Assembly: GCF_014193255.1 (NCBI RefSeq)
Contig: NZ_JACHZB010000001.1
Coordinates: 62,001 to 126,000 of the forward strand
Length of the DNA: 64,000 bases
Direction of reading: 5' to 3'
Source of the DNA: Rhizobium sp. BK196
GTDB lineage: Bacteria > Pseudomonadota > Alphaproteobacteria > Rhizobiales > Rhizobiaceae
The translations under genes were made by a program, and so were the position numbers. Each line of letters starts with the position of its first letter. Position 1 is the first letter of the stretch. The notes under the pieces are model-generated. The model had not been told where the DNA came from. It made no database searches and worked only from the letters and a program-made list of their open reading frames with translations. Below are positions 44,309 through 53,138 of the stretch, one piece after another.

Positions 44309-45142
44309 TCAGTGGGCGAGGAACAAGGGCAGCTGGCAAGCCTCGATCATCCTTCGGGTCACGCCGCCGAACAGGCTCTGTTGCCATCTCGGATGGTTGT
44401 AGGCCCCCATGACGATCAGATCCGCGCCCATATCCATCGCGTGCCTGGTGATGATCTCGTCCGCGCTCTTGCCTTCGCTCGAAAGGCGATCGACCTGGAC
44501 CTTGACGCCGTGGCGGGCAAGGAAAGCTGCGATATCGGCGCCCGGTTCTTCGCCGTTCACGCCCATGCGCGCCATCGGATCGACCATGGTAACATGAACG
44601 ACCTCCGCCTTTTCCAGGAGGTCGAGCGACTGGTGGGCGGCCCGCGCTGCCTCATTGCTGGAATCCCAGGCCAACACGACGGCTCTTGGCGATGTGGTTA
44701 TCCCATGTCGCCCGCGGTTGATCAGGATCGGCGTCGGAGCCTGGAAAAGCGCGCCGTCGAAGATCCGCTTTCTAAGACCCGTATCCTCGGCCGCATCGGA
44801 TCCCAGAAGCACGAGATCGGCATACAGCGCCCGTTCCGCGATATCCTGGTCGGCCCAGGCAGATTCCGTGTAAAGATCCTGTACCTCGGACGAGAGGTCG
44901 TTGCGTGAAAGCACATCCTTGATTTTCAAAGCCGTCGCGGCAAGTTCGTCGATCTCCCGCTGCCTCTCATCCAGCCAGATGGTCGAGACGGCATTGTATT
45001 CTCCGAACGACGGGGCCGCGCCGATGGAAACGACGAGCGCGGTCAGATGTGCCCCATGGGCGGCGCAGAAGCTCGTCGCGCTTTTTAGATCCTGCTCGTA
45101 TCTGTTGCTTTTGAGGATGCTCAGAACTGTTGTGATGGCCAT
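44309..45142 (-). CDS. Universal stress protein with two Usp domains
   Basis: 277 residues, two UspA-like domains. The C-terminal one retains the nucleotide-binding pattern GADLIVMGAYNHPRWQQSLF with GGVTRRMI, as in ATP-binding Usp proteins; the N-terminal one is degenerate (ADLVLLGSDAAEDTG). Such proteins are induced by low oxygen or growth arrest. It lies beside a metal ATPase and a secreted Gly-rich protein gene. Confidence 0.88.
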   Translation of the reverse strand: MAITTVLSILKSNRYEQDLKSATSFCAAHGAHLTALVVSIGAAPSFGEYNAVSTIWLDERQREIDELAATALKIKDVLSRNDLSSEVQDLYTESAWADQDIAERALYADLVLLGSDAAEDTGLRKRIFDGALFQAPTPILINRGRHGITTSPRAVVLAWDSSNEAARAAHQSLDLLEKAEVVHVTMVDPMARMGVNGEEPGADIAAFLARHGVKVQVDRLSSEGKSADEIITRHAMDMGADLIVMGAYNHPRWQQSLFGGVTRRMIEACQLPLFLAH

Positions 45143-45234
45143 GATGGCTGCCCTCCGTGATGGATATCACGATGGTAGCAATCCGGCTCGATACGGTCTT
45201 TGATATCAGTCAACAACGATCAGGCGCGCTTCTC

Positions 45235-45648
45235 CTAGCAGCTCGGACGCACCTGTGCGGACGTGTCCGATCCGGGAAGCCCCGCCGACGCGCCGGTTCC
45301 GATCATGCCGTTGCAATCGGGCGTGCCGGTGCCCATGCCATTGCCCGTGCCGGACAGCCCGCGTACGGCCGGATTCGTCGTGTTGGGATTGGGCAGGACG
45401 TTGACGGTGTTGCCGCCGCCGGTTCCGTTCGGCGATATCGTAGTGCCCGTGCCCGTACCGGTGCCGGAACCCGTGCCTGTGCTGCCGGATGTGCCGGAGC
45501 CGATGATACTGCCGCCCGAAGTACCGCCAACACTGCCTGTGCCACTTCCGGCACCGCCTGCGCCGCCGCCGACGCCCGATGACTGCGCCATTGCTGACGT
45601 GGCGAGACCGACAGAAAGGACGGATGCCGTGATGAGCTTCAGAAGCAT
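45235..45648 (-). CDS. Secreted Gly/Thr/Ser-rich protein
   Basis: 137 residues. GGAGG lies six bases before the ATG. The signal peptide (LKLITASVLSVGLATSAMA) is cleaved before QSSGV. The mature part is almost wholly Gly, Thr and Ser (GSGTSGSTGTGSGTGTGTGT) with an Asn/Pro stretch and two cysteines (PDCNGM, VRPSC). It is probably disordered. The 5' frame extension lies in non-coding sequence. Function unknown; it resembles the secreted protein at 18766-19089. Confidence 0.72.
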   Translation of the reverse strand: MLLKLITASVLSVGLATSAMAQSSGVGGGAGGAGSGTGSVGGTSGGSIIGSGTSGSTGTGSGTGTGTGTTISPNGTGGGNTVNVLPNPNTTNPAVRGLSGTGNGMGTGTPDCNGMIGTGASAGLPGSDTSAQVRPSC

Positions 45649-45892
45649 GAGAAACCTCCGTTTTGCTTCATGGGTCATCAGGCAGAACCTGAGGCTCGGC
45701 GCGAGGTTCCCCCTCATCACGATAAGTTTTGATTTCCTCGATACCGCATGGGTTGCCTCGGCGGGATTCCGGTCGACCCTTCGGTAGGATCGGCTGACTA
45801 CGGCAATCGGATCGCGCAACCATTGGGTCGCTGTTCAAACGAACAGCCATGTCTTACTAAGAACAGTGACCATTGTCAGGGACATCTAGCCG

Positions 45893-46519
45893 ATGACGAT
45901 ACCCACGACACTTGCAGACTGGCTTTCTCCCGATCGCGCCGCATTGTTGGTCTACGATATGCAGATCGGCATCGCCCGGCAGGCCCCGGGAGCGGAAGAG
46001 ACGAGCCGTCGCATCGCTGATATCGTTGCGGCCGCCAGGCGCGCCGGGATGAGAATTGCCTTCTGCCGCCACCTTTCCCTGCCGAAGCCGTGGATGGGGC
46101 TGTTTGCGACGCGCATGGCGATGGCATGGCAACGCACCGATGATCCCGAAACTGTAAAGCCCTGGTTCCTGCGCGGCAGCGAAGCGGTTGAGATCGTTCC
46201 CGAACTCTATCCGCAGGAGCAGGATTTCGTGTTCGACAAGCTTGGCATGTCGGCCTTCGAGGGAACGCCGCTCGAATTTGCCATGCGGGATGCCGGCCTT
46301 TCGGCATTGGCGATCTGCGGAATTGCGATGGAGATCGGCATCGAGCCGACCTGCCGCCATGCCGCCGACCTCGGCATCGTCCCGATCCTGATCGAAGACG
46401 CATGCGGATATGGAGACGCGGAAGCCGCCAGACGTTCCGTCGAGTCCCTGCGCTTCATGGGCGACACGATCCTGTCGAATACGCAGGAATTCCTGTCGAC
46501 CGTCGCTCGTCCGCAGTAG
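45893..46519 (+). CDS. Isochorismatase-fold hydrolase with Gly at the nucleophile position
   Basis: 208 residues. LVYDMQIG carries the first catalytic Asp; DKLGMSAFEGTPLE has the Lys; ICGIAMEIGIEPTCRHA is the nucleophile region. In cysteine hydrolases this reads xCxx after two small residues; here Gly stands in place of Cys, as in true isochorismate hydrolases of the EntB type. The enzyme may therefore hydrolyse an ether or vinyl ether rather than an amide. No siderophore genes are adjacent. A stand-alone gene. Confidence 0.8.
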   Translation: MTIPTTLADWLSPDRAALLVYDMQIGIARQAPGAEETSRRIADIVAAARRAGMRIAFCRHLSLPKPWMGLFATRMAMAWQRTDDPETVKPWFLRGSEAVEIVPELYPQEQDFVFDKLGMSAFEGTPLEFAMRDAGLSALAICGIAMEIGIEPTCRHAADLGIVPILIEDACGYGDAEAARRSVESLRFMGDTILSNTQEFLSTVARPQ

Positions 46520-46538
46520 CGGCTCGGAGATAGCGCCT

Positions 46539-48533
46539 TTAGCCCTTCTTCCGGGGCACCGCCTTGCCCGAATTCGTGCCGCCGGCCGGCCGGCTGTCCA
46601 GAAAGCGCGAGAGCATGTTGCGTTTTCTCTTGCGCGGCATGAGATCGATGTCGCTCACGAGCTTCGCGCCGCCCTCGCGCCGCTCCAGGGTGATCTTGCG
46701 GCTGTGGAACACTTCGAGCTCGGCGCGATGCGCCACACTGACGATGGTGACCTTGGGCAATTCCTCGATCACCATCTCCATCATCCTGTCCTGGCTCTTC
46801 TCGTCGAGCGCCGAAGTTGCCTCGTCGAGCACGATGATGTCGGGGTTGTGGAGCAGCAGACGCGCGAAGGCGAGCCGCTGTTTTTCGCCGCCCGACAGGA
46901 TCTGGTCCCACGGCGCCTCTTCCTCGAGCTTCTCGTTCAGATATTCGAGCCCCACCTTCTGAAGGGCCGCCTTGATCTCGTCCAGTGGCCAGCCGTCCGC
47001 GGCATTGGGATAGGCGACGGCGCGGCGCAGCGTACCCGAGGGGATATAAGGCCGCTGCGGCAGCATGAACAACCGCCTGTCGGGATGGAAATCGACGCTG
47101 CCGTGACCCCACGGCCAGAGACCGGAAATGGCGCGCACCAGCGTGCTCTTGCCCGAGCCGGACTCGCCCGCCACCAGCACCCGCTCGCCGGGTTCGATTT
47201 CGACCTGCGTTTCCTTAACAACGGCGGTGCCATCGTCCAGCGACACGGAGAGATCGTTGAGGCTCAGGATCGCCTCGCTCTCTGTTTCACCATGCTGGAT
47301 GCGCCCCAGCGCATCGCTCTGCTCGGCCCGTTCCAGCCCGTCGAGCGACATCATCAGCGAAGCGACGCGCCGCGCACAGGCATTCCAGTCGGCAAGTCGC
47401 GGGTAGTTGTCGACAAGCCAACCGAAGGCGGTCTGGACGATGGCGAAGGCTGACGCAGCCTGCATCACCTCACCCAGCGTCATGTTGCCTTCGAGAAATT
47501 TCGGCGCGCAGAGCAGCACCGGCACGACGGGCGCAATCAGCATCGATCCATGCGAGACGAAGGTCGTGCGCATATATTGGTGGGACAGCTTCGCCCATTG
47601 GCGGAGCACATTGGTAAAAGTCTTGTCGAGGTCGTTGCGCTCTTCCTCCTCGCCGCCGAGAAGCGCGATACTCTCGCCGTTTTCGCGCACATGCGTCAGC
47701 GTATAGCGAAACTCGGCTTCCACCTGGTTCTTGACCTCGGAGACCTGGACGAAATGCCGTCCGATCACCGCAATCGTCGTCGAGGTGATGAGCGCGTAGA
47801 GCACAGCCGTCACGACGAGAAAGCCCGGAATGGTAATGGACATCCCGCCGATCGGCAGCGTCAGGGCGCCGCCAATCGTCCAGAGAACCACAATGAAGGT
47901 CGAAGCCGAGAGAAAGGCCGAGATGACGCCGGCGATGAAATCGACGGGCGATTCCGTGGCGATGCGCAGATCCTCGGAAATACGCGCCTCCGGGTTCTTA
48001 TGATCGCCGCCGATGAGGTTCAGCTGATAGTAGCGGCCGTTTGCCAGCCAGCGCGCAATCAGCGCGGTCGCAAGCCACCGGCGCCAGTGTCGCTGGATCA
48101 TCATGCGGACATAGACCTGGCTGGTGACGAGGACGACACTGCCCGCCACGAGCGGCAGGAAGATCGCACTCAGATAATAGACGGTGCCGGCATCGTGCCG
48201 CTCGATGGCGTCGAATATGCCGCGGTTCCACCTGTTGATCCCGTACTGAAAGCCGACATTCATGCCGATCATGATCAACAGCCCGATCGTGCAGGGCCAG
48301 GCAAAACCATCGCCCTTGCGGCTCCAGTAGCCCCGCGCACTGATCCAGAATCGCTTCAGCAGATATTTCTTGCGCGCCCGCTCGGCCTCCTCCGGCGTCA
48401 GGTCCGGATCGGGCTCGATAACATCTGGCGGCGGCGCGACCTCGACGGTCGATGCCTTCCCCCGGGGTGTCTCCTCGGCACCATCAGGCTTGGCGCCGTC
48501 GACCGATGTCGGCTTCAATTTTGCGTCGGTCAT
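46539..48533 (-). CDS. SbmA/YddA-like ABC transporter (fused membrane and ATPase domains)
   Basis: 664 residues. An N-terminal ~60-residue charged tail is followed by six transmembrane helices with the ABC_membrane_2 (SbmA_BacA) pattern (RHWRRWLATALIARWLANGR, NPEARISEDLRI) and a C-terminal ATPase: Walker A AGESGSGKST, signature LSGGEKQR, Walker B IIVLDEATSA. Related proteins (YddA, ABCD/BacA-like) move peptides, fatty acyl groups or vitamin-like compounds. In rhizobia BacA is needed for symbiosis, but this fused form is a different subgroup. It converges with the isochorismatase gene. Confidence 0.88.
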   Translation of the reverse strand: MTDAKLKPTSVDGAKPDGAEETPRGKASTVEVAPPPDVIEPDPDLTPEEAERARKKYLLKRFWISARGYWSRKGDGFAWPCTIGLLIMIGMNVGFQYGINRWNRGIFDAIERHDAGTVYYLSAIFLPLVAGSVVLVTSQVYVRMMIQRHWRRWLATALIARWLANGRYYQLNLIGGDHKNPEARISEDLRIATESPVDFIAGVISAFLSASTFIVVLWTIGGALTLPIGGMSITIPGFLVVTAVLYALITSTTIAVIGRHFVQVSEVKNQVEAEFRYTLTHVRENGESIALLGGEEEERNDLDKTFTNVLRQWAKLSHQYMRTTFVSHGSMLIAPVVPVLLCAPKFLEGNMTLGEVMQAASAFAIVQTAFGWLVDNYPRLADWNACARRVASLMMSLDGLERAEQSDALGRIQHGETESEAILSLNDLSVSLDDGTAVVKETQVEIEPGERVLVAGESGSGKSTLVRAISGLWPWGHGSVDFHPDRRLFMLPQRPYIPSGTLRRAVAYPNAADGWPLDEIKAALQKVGLEYLNEKLEEEAPWDQILSGGEKQRLAFARLLLHNPDIIVLDEATSALDEKSQDRMMEMVIEELPKVTIVSVAHRAELEVFHSRKITLERREGGAKLVSDIDLMPRKRKRNMLSRFLDSRPAGGTNSGKAVPRKKG

Positions 48534-48667
48534 GCCAGCGGAAACGGATTACCAACCGAAAGGTTTCACGAGGGGGCCAAGCTTGGTGCTTGCCGGAAAT
48601 TAATGTCGGGGAGAACCCGACCCAACGACACAATCCGCACGCGAAAATCCGCCATTCGGCGCTTCCA

Positions 48668-49021
48668 TCATGTGGCACTCCCCGTCCGATGGCTCTCGCT
48701 GTCAAAACCGTAAGCTCGTTGCACAAGAGCGACGCGAACCTCGTATTTCGAGTACCAGTCTTGGCGACCTCGCCGCTGTGCTTCGACATGATCGATGACG
48801 CTCTTCCATGCGCGGATACTGTCTTCATCCTTCCAGTATGAGATCAGTATTCCGAAGCCATCTGCACCGCGAGCGCTTTCGAAGCCGAGATATCCCGGCT
48901 GTTGACTGGCAAGTTTGGTCATTGCGTAACCAATCTCGCCATAACCATCGTCCAGACTTGTACGCTGCGAGGTGAAGCTGACCATATAATATGGTGGTTC
49001 TGGCAGGGCGGCTATCTGCAT
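48668..49021 (-). CDS. Antibiotic biosynthesis monooxygenase (ABM) domain protein
   Basis: 117 residues. The ABM ferredoxin-like fold is seen in YLGFESARGADGFGILISYW and EDSIRAWKSVIDHVEAQRRG with WYSKYEVRVA. Family members include cofactor-free monooxygenases and heme-degrading enzymes; activity here is unknown. It follows the LysR gene on the same strand with a gap of 99 bases. The ATG before QIAALPEPP is preferred. Confidence 0.78.
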   Translation of the reverse strand: MQIAALPEPPYYMVSFTSQRTSLDDGYGEIGYAMTKLASQQPGYLGFESARGADGFGILISYWKDEDSIRAWKSVIDHVEAQRRGRQDWYSKYEVRVALVQRAYGFDSESHRTGSAT

Positions 49022-49120
49022 GTGATTTCCTCTGTTTTCGACGCAGAAGCTACTTGGGCGATCCATCTTCCGTCAATTTCGGCGGGACCGCTAGCTCTGC
49101 TTCGGGTAGAAGGCGGCGTC

Positions 49121-50062
49121 TTATGCTTTCCCCGCAAGGCAGCGTTCGTTTGGCCCCGAAGCGGATGACGAAGCCATGAACGGATCTTCCCGCATCGCCG
49201 CAACGAGATATTCGATGACGGTTCTCACGCGAAGCGGCATGTTGCGCCTGGACGAGTGGACCAGATTGATCGGCAGGCGGGCCGGCGGGAAGTCGGGCAG
49301 CAGATTGATCAGTCGCCCGGCGCCAATGTCCGGTGCGGCCAGGATATGCGAGAGGATAGCGATGCCGGCGCCAGCAAGCGCGGCGCGGTGCACGGCAACG
49401 GCATTGTTGACGACGAAACGCGGCGCGACCCGCACCGCGACTTGATCGGACCCATTGGAAAAGAGCCACGAACGGTCATCGCCGCCCCGTCTGTAGCAGA
49501 TGCAGTCATGGTGACTGAGATCTTCGATCGTCTGGGGAGGAGCTCTTTTTTCCAGATAGGCCGATGACGCGACGAGAAAGGCCGTCGTCCAGCCGATCCT
49601 GCGGCATATCAAGCTGGCGTCGGAGACGGGGCCAAGGCGCACTTCGAGGTCGATGCCTTCTCCAATCAGATCGGATGGCTCTTCGCGAAATAACAGTTCG
49701 ACGGAAAGTTCCGGGTGGCGGTCGAGAAGGGCTGCGAGCCGATCGCTCATATAAAGCCCCAACGGTGTAGGCAGGGAGAGGCGTACCTTGCCAGATGCGG
49801 TTCCCACCTGACCAGCAGAGTCGCCGAGCGCTTCCACAGCTTCGATAACCCTGAGAGCCATCGGGATCATCCGTTCGCCTTCGGCCGTGAGCGCCAATGC
49901 GGTGGTTGAACGGTGCAGAAGACGTGTGTCGAGTTGGGCCTCCAGTGCCGAAACCTGCCGGGAAACCGCAGGCTGCGTCAACTTGAGATCGATTGCGGCA
50001 GCAGAAAACGAGCCTGTCTCTGCAACTCGCAGGAATGTCCGCAACGCGCAAACGATGTCCAT
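49121..50062 (-). CDS. LysR family transcriptional regulator
   Basis: 313 residues. N-terminal winged helix: FLRVAETGSFSAAAIDLKLT, QPAVSRQVSALEAQL; the rest is a periplasmic-binding-like effector domain. The ATG before DIVCALRTF is used. It is divergent from the AhpD-like gene with 128 bases between, so it may regulate that cluster together with the Rrf2 protein. Confidence 0.92.
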   Translation of the reverse strand: MDIVCALRTFLRVAETGSFSAAAIDLKLTQPAVSRQVSALEAQLDTRLLHRSTTALALTAEGERMIPMALRVIEAVEALGDSAGQVGTASGKVRLSLPTPLGLYMSDRLAALLDRHPELSVELLFREEPSDLIGEGIDLEVRLGPVSDASLICRRIGWTTAFLVASSAYLEKRAPPQTIEDLSHHDCICYRRGGDDRSWLFSNGSDQVAVRVAPRFVVNNAVAVHRAALAGAGIAILSHILAAPDIGAGRLINLLPDFPPARLPINLVHSSRRNMPLRVRTVIEYLVAAMREDPFMASSSASGPNERCLAGKA

Positions 50063-50157
50063 TACCGTCTCCTTCGTTCTCGACATAAGCCTTATGTCCG
50101 GCACTTGGGTCGGAAGGTCTTTACCCCCGACGAATTACAGATATTATCCATCCTCAA

Positions 50158-50172
50158 GGATGTCAAATATCC
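50158..50172. promoter_or_regulatory. Candidate Rrf2 operator before the AhpD-like gene
   Basis: GGATGTCAAATATCC matches 13 of 15 positions of the perfect palindrome GGATATTAAATATCC at 54675-54689 in front of the Rrf2 gene. It lies 18 bases before the AhpD-like ATG, overlapping the expected promoter/transcript start, so it should mediate repression. Confidence 0.65.
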
Positions 50173-50190
50173 TTAATTCGGAGAGGAACC

Positions 50191-50670
50191 ATGACCCAGC
50201 GCCTGAACTACGCCCAGAAATCGCCGGAGCTCCTGAAGAAGCTTTCGGAACTCAGTATGGCCTTGAAGGACAGCGCCATCGAACAAAAGATCCAGGATCT
50301 CGTGCAAATCCGCGCATCACAGATCAACGGCTGCGCCTTCTGTCTCGACATGCATGTCAAGGAAGCCAAGATCCACGGAGAGAGCGAACTCAGGCTCTAT
50401 CATGTCGCCATCTGGCGGGAATCGAACCTTTTCATCCCGCGTGAGCGCGCGGCCCTCGCCTGGACCGAAGCGGTGACGAAACTGCCGGAAGGCGGCATTC
50501 CGGATGAGCTCTATGAGCGCGTGCGTGGTCAGCTTTCCGAGAAGGAAATCTCAGACCTTACCTTCTCGATCATGGTCATCAACGCCTGGAACCGCGCCAG
50601 CGTCGCCTTCAAGTCAGTCCCCGGTTCGGCGGACAAGCTCTATGGCCTCGACAAGGCCGGCCTCAACTAA
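50191..50670 (+). CDS. Carboxymuconolactone decarboxylase/AhpD-like protein
   Basis: 159 residues. The CMD domain has the redox pair in NGCAFCLDMH (Cys-x-x-Cys with the downstream His) and a full helical body, like AhpD-type alkylhydroperoxidases. It probably reduces peroxides or acts as a peroxidase partner. It heads a five-gene cluster on the + strand, just after an operator shared with the Rrf2 gene. GGAGAGGAACC precedes the ATG. Confidence 0.88.
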   Translation: MTQRLNYAQKSPELLKKLSELSMALKDSAIEQKIQDLVQIRASQINGCAFCLDMHVKEAKIHGESELRLYHVAIWRESNLFIPRERAALAWTEAVTKLPEGGIPDELYERVRGQLSEKEISDLTFSIMVINAWNRASVAFKSVPGSADKLYGLDKAGLN

Positions 50671-50754
50671 GCCCTTCCTGCTGACGACCCATCGAACGAC
50701 GCGCGCCGCAAAGGCGGACGCGAATGAATGCATCTTTTGACACAGGAGATAAAT

Positions 50755-51672
50755 ATGACCCTGCAGAACACTTCTCATCCCGCTAAATCTGGCCCCGAAG
50801 AGTTGGTCCCGTCGCGCTACGCGGTGAAGATCGGCGAGATCGACGTGATTGTCGTGAGCGACGGCGTGCTGCCGTTGCCAACCAAGATGCTGGGTTACAA
50901 TGCCGACCCGACCGAGCACGCGGCCTGGCTGAACGACATGTTCCTGCCACCGGACGCCTTTGACTGGGCGCTGAACGCGGTCGTTGTCCGTAGCGGCGAA
51001 CAGACCATACTTATCGACGCTGGGCTGGGATTGGACCCGGCGTTGAACTTGCCGCGGGCCGGGCAGCTGATCAAGCGACTGGAGGCTGCCGGCATCGATC
51101 TTGGATCCGTGACAGATGTGGTGCTGACCCATATGCACATGGACCACGTTGGCGGGCTGATCGTCGACGGAGTGAAGGAGCGACTGCGTCCAGACCTGCG
51201 CATCCACGTGGCGGCTGCCGAGGTCAAGTTCTGGGAATCCCCCGATTTCACGCACGTAAACATGCCTCCCGGCTTCCCGGATGCGCTTCGGGCAGCCGCC
51301 AAGCGGTTCGCGGAAGATTACCGTAGCAATCTGCGGACGTTCGAAGACGAGCACGAGGTAGCTCCCGGCGTAGTCGTCTCTCGAACCGGTGGCCACACAC
51401 CCGGCCATAGCGTGGTTCGCGTGGCGTCCGGCAAGGACCGGCTGATGTTCGCCGGCAATGCCGTCTTCGCCGTGGGGTTCGAGCACCCTGAATGGTACAA
51501 CGGCTTCGAACATGACCCGGAAGAAGCGGCTCGCGTTCGTGTTCGCCTCTTGCGGGAGTTGGCGGAAACCGGCGAACTCCTGGTGGCCACCCACATGCCG
51601 TTCCCATCCGTCGGCCATGTGGCGGTCGACGGCGACCATTTTCGTTGGGTGCCGGTCTTCTGGGACTACTGA
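50755..51672 (+). CDS. Metallo-beta-lactamase fold hydrolase with Asn at the bridging Asp
   Basis: 305 residues. THMHMDHVGG (125-134) is the metal site and GGHTPGHS (212-219) supplies another His; a late His is in ATHMPFPS. At the fourth motif, where the family has Gly-Asp with the metal-bridging Asp, it reads MFAGNAVFA, with Asn235. Relatives include AHL lactonase-like enzymes. The change may reduce or alter metal binding. GGAG precedes the ATG. Second gene of the peroxide/stress cluster. Confidence 0.83.
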   Translation: MTLQNTSHPAKSGPEELVPSRYAVKIGEIDVIVVSDGVLPLPTKMLGYNADPTEHAAWLNDMFLPPDAFDWALNAVVVRSGEQTILIDAGLGLDPALNLPRAGQLIKRLEAAGIDLGSVTDVVLTHMHMDHVGGLIVDGVKERLRPDLRIHVAAAEVKFWESPDFTHVNMPPGFPDALRAAAKRFAEDYRSNLRTFEDEHEVAPGVVVSRTGGHTPGHSVVRVASGKDRLMFAGNAVFAVGFEHPEWYNGFEHDPEEAARVRVRLLRELAETGELLVATHMPFPSVGHVAVDGDHFRWVPVFWDY

Positions 51673-51832
51673 GAGCATAGCGGCTGGGGACAGAGCCGGG
51701 CGCGCAGCCTTGGGTCGCCCCGGTTCGGCCGACTAGGCTCGCGGCTTCTACAGGGCCGGCCTCTTCGGCAACAACCCACTGAAAGAATGAATGAACAACG
51801 CAGCGCACTGGGCGCCGCGAATGGAGAAGCTC

Positions 51833-52585
51833 ATGAAAATCGTCATCATCGGCGGAACCGGCCTGATCGGCTCGAAGACAGCAGAACGCCTTCGCAGGCA
51901 AGGACACGAAGTCATTGCCGCCGCTCCGAACACCGGCGTCAATACGATCACGGGCGAAGGTCTCGCTGACGCCCTCTCTGGCGCCTCCGTCGTTATCGAC
52001 CTCGCAAACTCGCCGTCCTTCGAGGACAAAGCCGTGCTCGAATTCTTCGAAACGTCGGGCCGCAATCTGATAGCGGCCGAAAAGGCCGCCGGCGTGAAAC
52101 ACCACATCGCCCTTTCCATCATCGGCGTCGATCGCCTGCCCGAGAGCGGCTACATGCGCGCCAAGGTCGCCCAGGAAAAGATCATCAGGGAATCCGGCAT
52201 TCCCTACACGATCGTCCACTCGACGCAGTTCATGGAATTCCTGGCGGGCATTGCCCAATCCGGCACAGTCGGGAACATGGTGCATCTATCGCCGGCCTAT
52301 GTGCAGCCAATAGCCTCCGACGATGTCGCCGACAACATGACCGCCGTTGCGAATGACGCGCCGATCGATGGCGTTGTCGAGATATCCGGTCCGGAGCGCT
52401 TCCGGCTGAACGAGCTTGTCGCCCGCTACCTGAAGGCGATGGGGGATACGCGCAAGGTCGAGGCAGATGCGGAAGCCCGCTATTTCGGCGCCAAGCTAAA
52501 AGACACCTCGCTCGTTTCCGACAACAATCCGCGCCTCGGCCGGATCACCTTCGAGCAGTGGTTCGCAACCTCTGCCCGGAAATGA
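51833..52585 (+). CDS. NAD(P)-binding protein (NmrA/atypical SDR)
   Basis: 250 residues. KIVIIGGTGLIGSKTAERL is the NAD(P)-binding motif, and ALSIIGVDRLPESGYMRAKV has the usual Tyr-x-x-x-Lys position of atypical SDRs (YMRAK). GGAG lies six bases before the ATG. It is the third gene of the cluster and probably reduces a quinone-like compound or a redox-active substrate. No signal peptide. Confidence 0.85.
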   Translation: MKIVIIGGTGLIGSKTAERLRRQGHEVIAAAPNTGVNTITGEGLADALSGASVVIDLANSPSFEDKAVLEFFETSGRNLIAAEKAAGVKHHIALSIIGVDRLPESGYMRAKVAQEKIIRESGIPYTIVHSTQFMEFLAGIAQSGTVGNMVHLSPAYVQPIASDDVADNMTAVANDAPIDGVVEISGPERFRLNELVARYLKAMGDTRKVEADAEARYFGAKLKDTSLVSDNNPRLGRITFEQWFATSARK

Positions 52586-52647
52586 ATGGATAATGGTGTG
52601 ACGCTCCGTGCGACGCACCGCCCAAATCTCAAGAAAGGAATTTCGAG

Positions 52648-53064
52648 ATGATCAAGCCAATTCTCGCCCTTGCCATGACAGCCCTCTTGTCCACCACGGC
52701 CTCCGCCAGTGATGTGGGCGAGAAGAACGCCAAGGTTACGCTCGTTTACGAGCACGAATTGCCGAACGTTCCCGGCAAAAGCATGAAAGGGGTTCTGGTC
52801 GAATACGGTCCGGGCGGCTTCTCGGACGGCCACACACATCCGCAATCCGCCTTCATCTACGCGACCGTCCTCGAAGGCGCGATCCGCAGCCAGGTCAATG
52901 ACGGGCCCGTCACGGTCTACAAGGCCGGCGAAAGTTTTTCGGAACTGCCCGGTGATCGTCACGGCGTCAGCGAAAATGCGAGCAAGACGGAACCGGCAAA
53001 GCTGCTCGCGGTCTTCGTGGTCGACACGGCCCAGCAGGAATTGACGTTTCCGATCAAGAAATAA
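52648..53064 (+). CDS. Exported cupin-domain protein
   Basis: 138 residues. A signal peptide (ILALAMTALLSTTASA, cleaved before SDVGEK) is followed by a cupin: GGFSDGHTHPQSAFIYATVL carries the metal-binding His residues and GDRHGVSENAS supplies another. It should be a periplasmic metal-binding cupin. AAGAAAGGAAT precedes the ATG. Fourth gene of the cluster. Confidence 0.85.
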   Translation: MIKPILALAMTALLSTTASASDVGEKNAKVTLVYEHELPNVPGKSMKGVLVEYGPGGFSDGHTHPQSAFIYATVLEGAIRSQVNDGPVTVYKAGESFSELPGDRHGVSENASKTEPAKLLAVFVVDTAQQELTFPIKK

Positions 53065-53138
53065 GTGAACAGGCCGCGCACCCTGATCCGGTGCACGGCC
53101 ATCCTTCGACGCGATCAACCCTATCGGTGAACCCCGCA

